DNA of 64,000 nucleotides. Origin: Burkholderiales bacterium C2 (GTDB taxonomy: Bacteria; Pseudomonadota; Gammaproteobacteria; Burkholderiales; Burkholderiaceae_C). How positions within the stretch are numbered: the stretch's first letter is position 1; each line of letters begins with the position of its first letter. Where the stretch lies: assembly GCA_005503085.1 (NCBI GenBank), contig SCOI01000003.1, forward strand, positions 1-64,000. Reading direction: 5' to 3'. The notes under the pieces were generated by a model. It worked only from the letters and a program-made list of their open reading frames with translations. It did no database searches and was not told the DNA's origin. Below are positions 1 through 11,200 of this stretch, piece after piece. A program made the position numbers and the translations under genes.

Positions 1-111
1 GCTGTGGGGCGGGCGAAGTCATGCGCGGGCGGGCGGTGTGGGGCTGGCACAGCTTAGCGAGAGCCGGGGCCGAGCTTGTACGCAGTTGTTGCGAGCTGTG
101 GCGACGGTCGT

Positions 112-135
112 AAAAAAGCCACCTTGCGGTGGCTT
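112..135 (-). terminator. Rho-independent terminator of metK
   Basis: Read on the minus strand this is the perfect stem GCCACC / GGTGGC with a four-base loop followed by a run of six T. It starts 16 bases past the metK stop codon, so it is placed to end metK transcription. Confidence 0.9.
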
Positions 136-150
136 CTGTGGGAAGGGGGC

Positions 151-1335
<1,185 letters not shown>

Positions 1336-1503
1336 TTGTATGCTCCTAGTCGTCAGTCGGTCGGCGTTGCCGTGCTGTCGGGAGACGCGGCGAACGCTTT
1401 AGCGGCATTTGTTGAGCTTGACAGCCCGGCGGGGTTTTCAATGGCTTGATAAACACCCGCATCGCCCCGCAAGTTGTCCAAATTAACTCGGCGATGAGCC
1501 GAT

Positions 1504-1509
1504 TATAGA
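1504..1509 (+). promoter_or_regulatory. Possible -10 box of the lpxL operon
   Basis: TATAGA lies seven bases before the lpxL ATG and no Shine-Dalgarno sequence fits between them. If the box is real, transcription would start at or within a few bases of the ATG, giving a leaderless mRNA. No -35 box with normal spacing is evident: TTGTCC at 1474-1479 is too far upstream. This is inference from position only. Confidence 0.35.
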
Positions 1510-1516
1510 AACACAA

Positions 1517-2377
1517 ATGTCCTTGTTGCTGCGCTTGCTCTCCCGCTGCCCTTTGTGGCTGCTGCATGGCCTGGGCGCCATTGTTGGTTGGCTGAGCTGG
1601 GCGCTGTCACCCAGCTACCGCGCCCGCTTCAAGGCCAATGTGCAGACCGCCGGTCTGCGCTGGGCCCAGGCGCGGCCGGCTGTCGCGCACGCCGGCCGCA
1701 TGATCGGCGAGCTGCCCTGGCTGTGGCTGCGGCCGCACGACCAGGCCCTGGGTGCGCGGGTGCGGCTGGAGGGCCGCGAGCATGTCGAGGCGGCGCTGGC
1801 CCAGGGTCATGGCCTGATCCTGCTGACCCCGCATATGGGTTGTTTCGAGGTCACGGCCCAGGCCTATGCCGAGGCCTACGGCGCACGTGCGCCGATCACG
1901 GTGCTGTTCCGCCCGGCGCGCAAGGCCTGGATGCGCGAGCTGCTGGACGGTACGCGCGAGCGCCCGGGTCTGGCCACCGCACCGGCCAGCCTGGCCGGCG
2001 TGCGCCAGATGCTGCGGGCGCTGCGCCAGGGGCAGACGGTGGGCCTGCTGCCCGACCAGGTGCCGCCCGAGGGGCTGGGCGTATGGGCCCCGTTCTTCGG
2101 CCGCCCGGCCTACACGATGACACTGGCTGCCAAGCTGAGCCTGCAAAGCGGCGCGCCCATCCTGCTGATCTGGGGTGAGCGCCTGAGCGGCGGGAGCGGC
2201 TATGTGGTGCGCATCAGTCCGGGTCCGAGCCTGCCGGCCGATTCCACGCCAGAATCCGCTGCCGCCATCATCAACAAGTCCATGGAAGACCTGATCCTGC
2301 TCGCGCCCCAGCAATACCTGTGGGGCTATCACCGCTACAAGAATCCGCGCGGCCTGGACCTGGGGCGGGGCGCTTGA
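1517..2377 (+). CDS. lpxL: Lipid A biosynthesis acyltransferase (LpxL/HtrB family), first copy
   Basis: Predicted to transfer a secondary acyl chain onto the lipid A precursor at the inner face of the cytoplasmic membrane. The 286-residue protein has a hydrophobic N-terminal anchor (residues about 1-30) and the catalytic HX4E motif of the family, seen as H106-M-G-C-F-E111. It is the first of two tandem, divergent members of the same family; its stop TGA shares a base with the ATG of the second, so the two are translationally coupled. Which acyl position each copy serves cannot be read from the sequence. Confidence 0.9.
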   Translation: MSLLLRLLSRCPLWLLHGLGAIVGWLSWALSPSYRARFKANVQTAGLRWAQARPAVAHAGRMIGELPWLWLRPHDQALGARVRLEGREHVEAALAQGHGLILLTPHMGCFEVTAQAYAEAYGARAPITVLFRPARKAWMRELLDGTRERPGLATAPASLAGVRQMLRALRQGQTVGLLPDQVPPEGLGVWAPFFGRPAYTMTLAAKLSLQSGAPILLIWGERLSGGSGYVVRISPGPSLPADSTPESAAAIINKSMEDLILLAPQQYLWGYHRYKNPRGLDLGRGA

Positions 2378-3264
2378 TGCTGGGCCGCCTGTCCGCCCAT
2401 CTCTTCATCGGGCTCTTGTGGCTCTTGCATTTCCTGCCGCTGGGCCTGCTGGCGGCGCTGGGCCGGGGCCTGGGCTGGCTGCTCTGGCACGCGGCCGGCT
2501 CGCGGCGCAAGGTGGCGCTGCGCAATCTGGAGCTGTGTTTTCCCGAGCAGACACCGGCGCAGCGCGAGCGCCTGGCGCGCGAGCATTTCGGCTGGCTGGG
2601 TCGCAGCTTTCTGGAGCGCGGCCTGCTGTGGTTTGCCCCGGCCGAGCGTTTGCAGAGGTTGGTGCGCGTCAAGGGCAATATCAAGCTGGCCGAGCAGGGT
2701 GGGGCACCGGTGATGTGGCTGTTGCCGCATTTCGTCGGCCTCGAATGGTCGGGCCCGGCGCTGATGCTGAACCAGGCGAGCCCCGGCGTCGATATGTACC
2801 AGGCGCAGAGCAATCCGGTCTTCGATGCCCGCATGCTGGCCGGGCGCTCGCGCTTCGGCACCACCGCCTTCGTGCAGCGCAGCGAGGGCATACGCCCGGT
2901 GCTGCGCCTGATCCGCCAGGGCTATGCCTATCTGAACGCACCGGACATGGACTTCGGCGAGCGCGAGTCGGCCTTCGTGCCCTTTTTCGGCGTGCCGGCC
3001 TCGACCCTGCTGGCACCCTCGCGGCTGGCGCGCAGCATGCAGATGCGGGTCCAGCCCATCGTCGTGACCATGCTGCCGGGCGGCCAGGGCTATGAGGTCG
3101 AGGCCGGCGAGCCGCTGGCCGGCTACCCCAGCGATGACCCCGAGGCCGACGCGCTCAGGCTCAACCAGTGGCTGGAGGCCCGCATCCGCGAGCGGCCGGC
3201 CCAGTATCTGTGGGTGCACAAGCGCTTCAAGACCCGGCCCGAGGGCCAGCCCGCCCTGTACTGA
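2377..3264 (+). CDS. Lipid A biosynthesis acyltransferase (LpxL/HtrB family), second copy
   Basis: Second member of the lipid A late acyltransferase family, 295 residues, with an N-terminal hydrophobic segment (about 8-38) and the HX4E catalytic motif seen as H118-F-V-G-L-E123. The chosen ATG overlaps the stop of the first copy (TGATG), which favours it over an in-frame ATG 57 bases upstream. The two copies are clearly different in sequence, so they probably act on different acyl positions or acyl donors rather than being a recent duplication. Confidence 0.88.
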   Translation: MLGRLSAHLFIGLLWLLHFLPLGLLAALGRGLGWLLWHAAGSRRKVALRNLELCFPEQTPAQRERLAREHFGWLGRSFLERGLLWFAPAERLQRLVRVKGNIKLAEQGGAPVMWLLPHFVGLEWSGPALMLNQASPGVDMYQAQSNPVFDARMLAGRSRFGTTAFVQRSEGIRPVLRLIRQGYAYLNAPDMDFGERESAFVPFFGVPASTLLAPSRLARSMQMRVQPIVVTMLPGGQGYEVEAGEPLAGYPSDDPEADALRLNQWLEARIRERPAQYLWVHKRFKTRPEGQPALY

Positions 3265-3280
3265 CGGTGATAATCGCGCC

Positions 3281-4138
3281 ATGAAACTTCGCTTCACCAA
3301 GATGCAGGGTGCCGGCAACGACTTTGTCGTCATCGACGCCACCCAGGCGCCGCTGGCGCTGAGCGAGGCGCAGCTGCGCGCGCTGGGCGACCGCCGCTTC
3401 GGCATCGGCTGCGACCAGATCCTGGTGATCGAACGCTCCGACACGCCGGGCATCGACTTTCGCTACCGCATCTTCAACAACGACGGCGACGAGGTCGAGC
3501 ATTGCGGCAATGGCGCGCGCTGCTTTGTTCGCTATGTGTCAGACAAGGGGCTGAGCGACAAGCGCAGCATCAAGGTCGAGACCGTCAACGCGGTGCTGGA
3601 GCTGCGGCTGCGCGAGGACGGCCGGGTCACGGTGGACATGGGCGCGCCGGTGTTCGCGCTCGAGCGCGTGCCCTTCGATGCGCAAGGCCTGACCCCGCGC
3701 GGCGAAGGCGGCTTCGAGCTCTGGCCTCTCGAGGGGCTGGCTTGCGAGGTGGCGGTGCTGTCGATGGGCAACCCGCATGCGGTGCAGCGCGTTGCCGATA
3801 TCGAGTCCGCGCCGGTGCTGAGTCTGGGCCCGCAGGTCGAGCGGCACGCGCGCTTTGTGCGCCGGGTCAATGCCGGCTTCATGCAGGTGCTGGACCGGGG
3901 CCGCATCAAGCTGCGCGTGTTCGAGCGCGGCGCCGGCGAGACCCTGGCCTGCGGCACCGGGGCCTGCGCGGCCGTGGTGGCCGGCATCCGGCTCGGCTGG
4001 CTGGACGAGAAGGTCGATGTGCAGGCGCTGGGCGGCCTGCTGACGATTGAATGGGCCGGCCTGAGCCAGGGCCTGGCCGCGCCGGTGCTGATGACGGGAC
4101 CGGCCCAAACTGTTTTTGATGGAGAGATCACGCTGTGA
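3281..4138 (+). CDS. dapF: Diaminopimelate epimerase
   Basis: Interconverts LL- and meso-diaminopimelate, giving the meso form for lysine and peptidoglycan. The protein has 285 residues and both catalytic cysteines in their family motifs: C75 in HCGNGARC and C224 in ACGTGACA. The N-terminus [13 protein letters not shown] is also typical. The stop overlaps the GTG start of the next gene (GTGA), placing dapF in one transcription unit with DUF484 and xerC, an order common in proteobacteria. Confidence 0.97.
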   Translation: MKLRFTKMQGAGNDFVVIDATQAPLALSEAQLRALGDRRFGIGCDQILVIERSDTPGIDFRYRIFNNDGDEVEHCGNGARCFVRYVSDKGLSDKRSIKVETVNAVLELRLREDGRVTVDMGAPVFALERVPFDAQGLTPRGEGGFELWPLEGLACEVAVLSMGNPHAVQRVADIESAPVLSLGPQVERHARFVRRVNAGFMQVLDRGRIKLRVFERGAGETLACGTGACAAVVAGIRLGWLDEKVDVQALGGLLTIEWAGLSQGLAAPVLMTGPAQTVFDGEITL

Positions 4139-4845
4139 GCAGCAATCAAGGTACCCAAGGCATCACCGAGCAGGACATCGCCGACTTCCTGGCCAACACG
4201 CCCGGCTTTTTCGAGCGCCATGCCGAGCTGCTGGCCAGCGTGCAGCTGAGCCATCCGCTCGGCCAGCGCGCGGTCTCGCTGCAGGAGCGCCAGGCCGAGA
4301 TGCTGCGCGAGAAGATCAAGGGCCTGGAGCACAAGATCATCGAGATGATCCGCAACGGCCAGGAGAATGTCTCGATCGCCGACCGCCTGCACCGCTGGAC
4401 CCTGTCGCTGATGCAGACCCGGGATGCGGCGGCGCTGCCGGCCGTGCTGCTGCAGGAGCTGCGCCACCAGTTCATGATTCCGCAGGCGGGGCTGCGGCTG
4501 TGGGGCGTCGATGCCGCGCATGCCGGGGCCGAGTTTGCCCAGGCGGTCAGCCAGGATGTGAAGAGCTTCGCGGCCAGCCTGAATCAGCCCTACTGCGGCG
4601 TCAACTCGGGCTTCGAGGCGGCGCGCTGGCTGGACCAAAGCCACGGCGTGACCTCGCTGGCCCTGATCCCGCTGTCGCAGGGGGGCCAGGCGTTTGGCAT
4701 GCTGGTGCTGGGCTCGCCCGACCCGACCCGCTACACGGCCGAGATGGGCACCGAATTCCTGGCCCGCATCGGCGAGATCGCCAGTGCTGGCCTGGCGCGG
4801 CTGCTGCCGGCGCCGGCCGCTCCCGATGTCGGCGCCGCAGACTGA
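4135..4845 (+). CDS. DUF484 family protein
   Basis: A 236-residue member of the DUF484 family, which regularly sits between dapF and xerC but has no proven biochemical role. The N-terminal part ([20 protein letters not shown]) is the family signature; residues about 50-85 ([22 protein letters not shown]) look like a coiled coil; the remainder resembles a GAF-like sensory fold. It starts with GTG overlapping the dapF stop and its 3' end overlaps the xerC start by 20 bases. Confidence 0.88.
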   Translation: MSSNQGTQGITEQDIADFLANTPGFFERHAELLASVQLSHPLGQRAVSLQERQAEMLREKIKGLEHKIIEMIRNGQENVSIADRLHRWTLSLMQTRDAAALPAVLLQELRHQFMIPQAGLRLWGVDAAHAGAEFAQAVSQDVKSFAASLNQPYCGVNSGFEAARWLDQSHGVTSLALIPLSQGGQAFGMLVLGSPDPTRYTAEMGTEFLARIGEIASAGLARLLPAPAAPDVGAAD

Positions 4846-5758
4846 GGATGTGCTGCAGCGCTATCTGGCGCATGCCCGCGTGCAGCGCCGGCTGGCGCCG
4901 CGCACGCTGAGTCTTTACGCGGACGCGCTGCAGCGCCTGCAGGCGCTGGCCTTGCGCGACGGCGTCGAGCTGCTGCGCTTGCAGACCGCGCAGGCGCGGC
5001 GCTGGGTGGCGCAGCTGCATCGCGAGGGCCTGGGGCCGCGCAGCCTGGCTTTGCTGCTGTCGGCCTGGCGCGGGCTGTATCGCTGGCTGGGCGGCGAGCG
5101 GCTGGTGGCGCTGAATCCGATCGAGGGCCTGCGTGCGCCCAAGGCGGCCAAGCCCCTGCCCAAGGCCTTGTCGGCCGACGATGCGGTGCAGCTGGCCGAC
5201 CATGCCGACAGCCGGGCCGACCCGGCGCTGGAGGCACGTGACCGCTGCATCGTCGAGCTGCTCTACGGCTGCGGCCTGCGCGTGGCCGAGCTGGTGGGCC
5301 TGGATGCCCAGGCCAGCGGTGTGGCGCGGGGCTGGGTCGATCTGGTCAGCGCCGAGGCCCAGGTACTGGGCAAGGGCAGCAAGCGCCGCAGCGTGCCGCT
5401 GGGCCGCGCGGCGATCGGCGCCTTGCAGGCCTGGCTGGCGCTGCGCCCGCAGCGCGCGCGCGCCGGCGAACCGGCGCTCCTGGTGGGCGCGCGCGGCGGC
5501 CGTATCCACGAGGCCCAGGTGCGCGCGCTGCTGAAGGCGCGCGCGCTGGCCGCCGGCATGCCGGCCCATGTGCACCCGCATATGCTGCGCCACTCATTCG
5601 CCTCGCATCTGCTGCAGTCCAGCGGCGATCTGCGCGCGGTGCAGGAGCTGCTGGGTCACGCCCATATCACCACCACCCAGGTCTATACCAAGCTGGACTA
5701 CCAGCACCTGGCCAAGGTCTACGACGCCGCGCATCCGCGTGCGAAGAAAAAGCAATGA
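4826..5758 (+). CDS. xerC: Tyrosine recombinase XerC
   Basis: Site-specific recombinase that with XerD resolves chromosome dimers at dif. The 310-residue protein has an N-terminal SAM-like DNA-binding domain (residues about 5-90) and a C-terminal catalytic domain with R152 (CGLRVAEL), H252 and R255 (HMLRHSFASH), H278 (LLGHAHITTT) and the nucleophile Y287. The ATG at 4826 lies inside the end of the DUF484 gene. An earlier in-frame start at 4694 would add 44 residues lying over DUF484 and is not needed for the fold. Confidence 0.93.
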   Translation: MSAPQTEDVLQRYLAHARVQRRLAPRTLSLYADALQRLQALALRDGVELLRLQTAQARRWVAQLHREGLGPRSLALLLSAWRGLYRWLGGERLVALNPIEGLRAPKAAKPLPKALSADDAVQLADHADSRADPALEARDRCIVELLYGCGLRVAELVGLDAQASGVARGWVDLVSAEAQVLGKGSKRRSVPLGRAAIGALQAWLALRPQRARAGEPALLVGARGGRIHEAQVRALLKARALAAGMPAHVHPHMLRHSFASHLLQSSGDLRAVQELLGHAHITTTQVYTKLDYQHLAKVYDAAHPRAKKKQ

Positions 5759-7281
5759 AACCTCGTTACCTGATGCCCTTGTTCCCGCTGCTGGTGCTCA
5801 GCGGCGCCGTGCAAGCCCAGTCGCCGCTGCCGCGGCCGGGCTTTCTGCAGGCCCAGCCGGCCGCCTTCGAGGCCAACTGGACGCCGCTGAAGATGCCCAC
5901 CGGCGAACGCATCGCGCTGCTGGGCGCCAGCTATCTGGTCGCGATGAACGAGGACTGGGGCGTGGGTCCGAGTTTCTATGGCGCGGCCAAGGGCAATTTC
6001 GGCGGCATCTTCACCGTGGGTTTCACGGCCCAACGCCGCTGGCGCCTGGGCTCCAGCACCCATGCGGCGGCCGGCCTCTACGCCGGAGCTGGCGGTGGCC
6101 TGAGTACGGACAAGGTGCGCTTCGGCGGCGGCCTGATGCTGCGGCCCGAGCTGTCGCTGCGCACCGAGTTCGGCAGCTGGTATAGCGGCGTGTCGCTGGC
6201 CCATACCGCGTTTCCGAACGGCCGGGGCAATGTGCGCGGCACCTCGCTGGGCCTGGTGCTGGGCTATTCCGATGGTTTCTTCAGCTATGCGCCGGGTGAT
6301 GCCGGCCGGCGTGTGCAGAACACGCGCCGCAGCGGCCTGGGCGTTGACGAGGTGTCCTTGAGCGTGGGCTCCTACAAGCCGCGCTCCGGCGCGCGCACCC
6401 GCAGCGGTGCGCCGGCCCAGCGCATGGGCAAGGCCGGCGCGGTGCTGCGCCAGTATGTGAGCGAGGGCGCCTGGTGGGGCTTGGAGGCGGCTGGTGCTGC
6501 GTCCGGCGGCGCCGATGGCTATATGGAAGTGCTGGCGATCATGGGTCAGGACTACGGCCTGGGTGGTCCCAATCTGCGTGCCGGCTGGCATGTGGCGACC
6601 GGCCTGGGCGGCGGTGGCGATGTCGACACCGGCAATGGATGGCTGGTCAAGGGCGGGCCGACGCTGCGATGGAAGTCTCCCTGGGGGCCGTCGCTGCATC
6701 TGGACGCCGGGCTAATGGGCTCGTTGACCGGCAGCTTCAAGTCCACCTATGTGCGCGCCTCACTGGGCCTGCCGCTGGACCAGGCCACCGGCCTGTTCGG
6801 TCAGCCCAATGAGGCGGGCGGCGTGGTGCGCACGCAAACCGTCTATGCCAGCCTGATGCACCTGCCCAAGGTCAGGTTCAAGGATGGGCACGAGACCAGC
6901 GTCGGTCATCTGGCGATGGTGATGAGCCGCGATCTCGGCACCCATCTCTATGGCACGGCCCAGGCCGGCAGCGCGGCCTTTGGGCGCGCCGGTGCCTATT
7001 CCTTCGGCCTGTTCGGGCTGGGCTTGCAGGGCCGGCCGTTGGCCGGCGGGCCCCGTGTCGGCGCCGAGCTGCTGGTCGGCGCGGCCGGCGGCGGCGGCGT
7101 CGCGGTGACCGGCGGTGCGGTGGCCCAGGCCGAGGCCTGGGCCGAATGGCGCTTCGGCGAGAGCGAGCGGCTGCGCCTGCGCACCGGTGTCGGCCAATGG
7201 CGGACCTTGCGCGGGCAGACCCAGTCCTCGCCCGTGGTCAATGTGTCGCTGGGCTATGCCTTCGGCGCGCTGAGCCGCTAA
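5755..7281 (+). CDS. Predicted secreted / outer-membrane beta-barrel protein of unknown function
   Basis: I do not recognise the family. The 508-residue product starts with a signal peptide (about residues 1-22, ending GAVQAQ). The rest is rich in Gly and alternating hydrophobic/polar stretches typical of outer-membrane beta strands, for example near residue 140 and at the C-terminus (VVNVSLGYAFGALSR). It does not end in the usual aromatic residue of a BAM signal, so membrane insertion is inference. The ATG overlaps the xerC stop, so it is translated as part of the dapF-xerC transcript. Confidence 0.6.
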   Translation: MKPRYLMPLFPLLVLSGAVQAQSPLPRPGFLQAQPAAFEANWTPLKMPTGERIALLGASYLVAMNEDWGVGPSFYGAAKGNFGGIFTVGFTAQRRWRLGSSTHAAAGLYAGAGGGLSTDKVRFGGGLMLRPELSLRTEFGSWYSGVSLAHTAFPNGRGNVRGTSLGLVLGYSDGFFSYAPGDAGRRVQNTRRSGLGVDEVSLSVGSYKPRSGARTRSGAPAQRMGKAGAVLRQYVSEGAWWGLEAAGAASGGADGYMEVLAIMGQDYGLGGPNLRAGWHVATGLGGGGDVDTGNGWLVKGGPTLRWKSPWGPSLHLDAGLMGSLTGSFKSTYVRASLGLPLDQATGLFGQPNEAGGVVRTQTVYASLMHLPKVRFKDGHETSVGHLAMVMSRDLGTHLYGTAQAGSAAFGRAGAYSFGLFGLGLQGRPLAGGPRVGAELLVGAAGGGGVAVTGGAVAQAEAWAEWRFGESERLRLRTGVGQWRTLRGQTQSSPVVNVSLGYAFGALSR

Positions 7282-7354
7282 GGCCGTTGTCGACGCGCTG
7301 CGAGCCGCTGAACCGGCATCTCGGCGCATCAAACCGGTCGAGCCCAGCTGAGCC

Positions 7355-7434
7355 CTAGGATCCGGCTCCGCCGGTCCTTCGGGCTCTGCCCCCTTGAGGG
7401 GGAAGCGCGCAGCGCCTCGGGGGAGGGCTGTGTA
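7355..7434. repeat. GC-rich palindromic intergenic repeat
   Basis: The gap between the barrel-like gene and rlmI holds nested GC-rich inverted repeats: CCCCCTTGAGGGGG, then GCGCGC, then CTCGGGGG. The layout (C-run/G-run hairpin, alternating GC core, G-rich end) is the same as in the segment found inside bioA at 52.2 kb. It looks like a dispersed REP-type element. It could also act as a bidirectional terminator, although there is no T-run. Confidence 0.6.
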
Positions 7435-7451
7435 CGGCGACAATCCGCCGC

Positions 7452-8636
7452 ATGAAATCCATACGTCTTCGCGCGGGCAAGGAACGCTCGCTGCAACGCC
7501 GCCACCCCTGGGTGTTTGAAAGCTCGCTGCACAAGGGCGGGGGCGATCCGGGCGAGACCGTGCGGGTCGAGTCGCACGAGGGCCAGTTCCTGTGCTGGGC
7601 GGCGTTCAGCCCCAGCTCGCAAATCCGACTGCGGGCCTGGAGCTTTGACGAGGCCGAGCGCATCGACGCCGCCTTCTTCGAGCGCCGCATTGCCCAGGCG
7701 CTGGCGATGCGGGCCCGCCTGGCCGTGGCCTCCGACGCGCTGCGCCTGATCCATGGCGAGGCCGATGGCCTGCCGGGCCTGATCGTCGACCGCTATGGCG
7801 ACACCCTGGTGGCGCAGTTCGGTGCGGTCGGGGTCGAGCGCTGGAAGAAAACCATTGTCGACAGCCTGCTCCGGCAGACCGGGCTGAGCCGCTTCTACGA
7901 GCGCTCGGATGCCGCCTCGCGCGGTCTCGAGGGCTTGGCCGAGGCCTGTGGCTGGCTGCAGGGCGAGGGCGCAACCGAGCTGACGATCGCCGAGCACCAG
8001 TGGCGGCTGACCCTGGACATCGCCACCGGCCACAAGACCGGCTACTACCTGGACCAGCGCGACAACCGCAAGCGCTTTGCCGACGCGGTGCGCCACTACG
8101 GCTGCAAGCGAGTGCTGAACTGCTACAGCTACACCGGCGGCTTCTCGGTGGCGGCGCTGGCCGGCGGTGCCGAGCGTGTCATCAGCGTCGATTCCTCGGG
8201 GCCGGCGCTGGCCCGGGCCAGTGCCCATGTGGCGCTGAACGGCTTCGAGCCCGGCCGCCACGAGGCGCGCGACGCCGATGTCAACCAGACCCTGCGCGGC
8301 CTGCTGGAGGCCGGCGAGCGCTTCGATGCCATCGTGCTGGACCCGCCCAAGTTCGCGCCGACGGTGGCTCACGCCGAGCGCGCCGCCCGCGCCTACAAGG
8401 ACATCAACCGCCTGGCCTTCAAGCTGCTGGCGCCCGGCGGCCTGCTGTTCACCTTCTCCTGCTCGGGCGGCATCGCGCCGGACCTGTTCCACAAGATCGT
8501 GGCCGGCGCCGGCCTGGACGCACCGGCCGATGGCTACATCCTCGAGCGCGTGGCCGCTGCGCCCGACCATCCGCAGACCATCTGCTTTCCCGAGGGCGAG
8601 TACCTGAAGGGCCTGCTGGTGCTCAAGCGCGGCTGA
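7452..8636 (+). CDS. rlmI: 23S rRNA (cytosine) methyltransferase, RlmI family
   Basis: Class I SAM-dependent methyltransferase predicted to make m5C in 23S rRNA. The 394-residue protein has an N-terminal PUA-like RNA-binding part (KERSLQRRHPWVFESSL, residues about 8-70), a middle EEHD-like part, and a Rossmann methyltransferase domain with the SAM loop near residue 225 (VLNCYSYTGGFSVAALAGGAE) and the catalytic-site motif DPPKFAP near residue 296. Its last 14 bases overlap the convergent Lrp-type gene. Confidence 0.88.
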   Translation: MKSIRLRAGKERSLQRRHPWVFESSLHKGGGDPGETVRVESHEGQFLCWAAFSPSSQIRLRAWSFDEAERIDAAFFERRIAQALAMRARLAVASDALRLIHGEADGLPGLIVDRYGDTLVAQFGAVGVERWKKTIVDSLLRQTGLSRFYERSDAASRGLEGLAEACGWLQGEGATELTIAEHQWRLTLDIATGHKTGYYLDQRDNRKRFADAVRHYGCKRVLNCYSYTGGFSVAALAGGAERVISVDSSGPALARASAHVALNGFEPGRHEARDADVNQTLRGLLEAGERFDAIVLDPPKFAPTVAHAERAARAYKDINRLAFKLLAPGGLLFTFSCSGGIAPDLFHKIVAGAGLDAPADGYILERVAAAPDHPQTICFPEGEYLKGLLVLKRG

Positions 8637-9132
8637 GACCGCCCTGGGCTGCGGGTAGCGCGATGCGCGGCTCGAACTTGCTGCGCAGCACGCTGAAAAA
8701 GGTCTTGACGTTGCGCACATTGGCGTCCTGCGTGAACAGACGCAGCACCAGCGCGTGATAGGCCGGCATATCGGGCACCTGCAGGATCAGCACGAAGTCT
8801 GGTCCCGGTGAGACGCGGTAGCACTGCTGCACCGCCACCTCGGCCAGCAGCTTCTGCTCGAAGGCCGCCAGATGCTCGGCCCCCTGGCGGTCCAGCGTGA
8901 TCTCGACGATGGCGCTGAGGCCGGCGCCCAGCTTGTCGGGCGACAGGAGGGCCACGCGCCGCTCGATGACGCCGGTCTCGACCAGGCGCTTGACGCGCCG
9001 CAGACAGGTGGCCGGCGAGACATGGGCCAGCTCGGCCAGTGCCTGGTTGGACAGCGAGGCGTCCTGCTGCAGCAAGTCCAACACCCGCAAATCGGTGGTG
9101 TCCAGCGCCATGGAATTGACCGAATTATTCAT
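8623..9132 (-). CDS. Lrp/AsnC family transcriptional regulator
   Basis: The 169-residue protein has an N-terminal winged HTH of the AsnC type (LDTTDLRVLDLLQQDASLSNQ, then HVSPATCLRRVKRL) and a C-terminal ligand-binding RAM domain. The ATG at 9132 is used here; an ATG seven codons later (MALDTTDLR) is also possible. It is divergent from glmS across an unusually AT-rich gap that holds a short dyad, a likely place for autoregulation. The effector cannot be told from sequence. Confidence 0.88.
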   Translation of the reverse strand: MNNSVNSMALDTTDLRVLDLLQQDASLSNQALAELAHVSPATCLRRVKRLVETGVIERRVALLSPDKLGAGLSAIVEITLDRQGAEHLAAFEQKLLAEVAVQQCYRVSPGPDFVLILQVPDMPAYHALVLRLFTQDANVRNVKTFFSVLRSKFEPRIALPAAQGGLSRA

Positions 9133-9274
9133 AGAGATTTGATATTTGAAATATTCAGTCTTGAAATGATTGGTGTGGTTGATTATTTCATTTGATACGA
9201 AAATTTGAAAACATTGGTTTTCTCTGCCTGCCTAATATCCGGCATCTACTCAAAGCCTCAGGCAGGAGAACCTC
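9133..9274. promoter_or_regulatory. AT-rich divergent control region between the lrp-type gene and glmS
   Basis: This gap is far richer in A+T than its surroundings. It contains the perfect dyad ATATT-TGA-AATAT at 9142-9154, ten bases from the regulator start codon, and repeated TTGAAA/ATTTCA elements over 9145-9210. AT-rich repeated sites are the normal kind of target for Lrp-family proteins, so this is a candidate operator and promoter region for both genes. The function is inferred. Confidence 0.55.
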
Positions 9275-11152
<1,878 letters not shown>

Positions 11153-11200
11153 GGGCGGCTCATAGAATGCGGGGTCTCAGCACCGATCCCGAGGCAAGCA

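Noticed and set aside
1346-1516. SAM or SAH riboswitch upstream of metK
   Set aside because: The conserved cores of the known classes could not be found in the gap.
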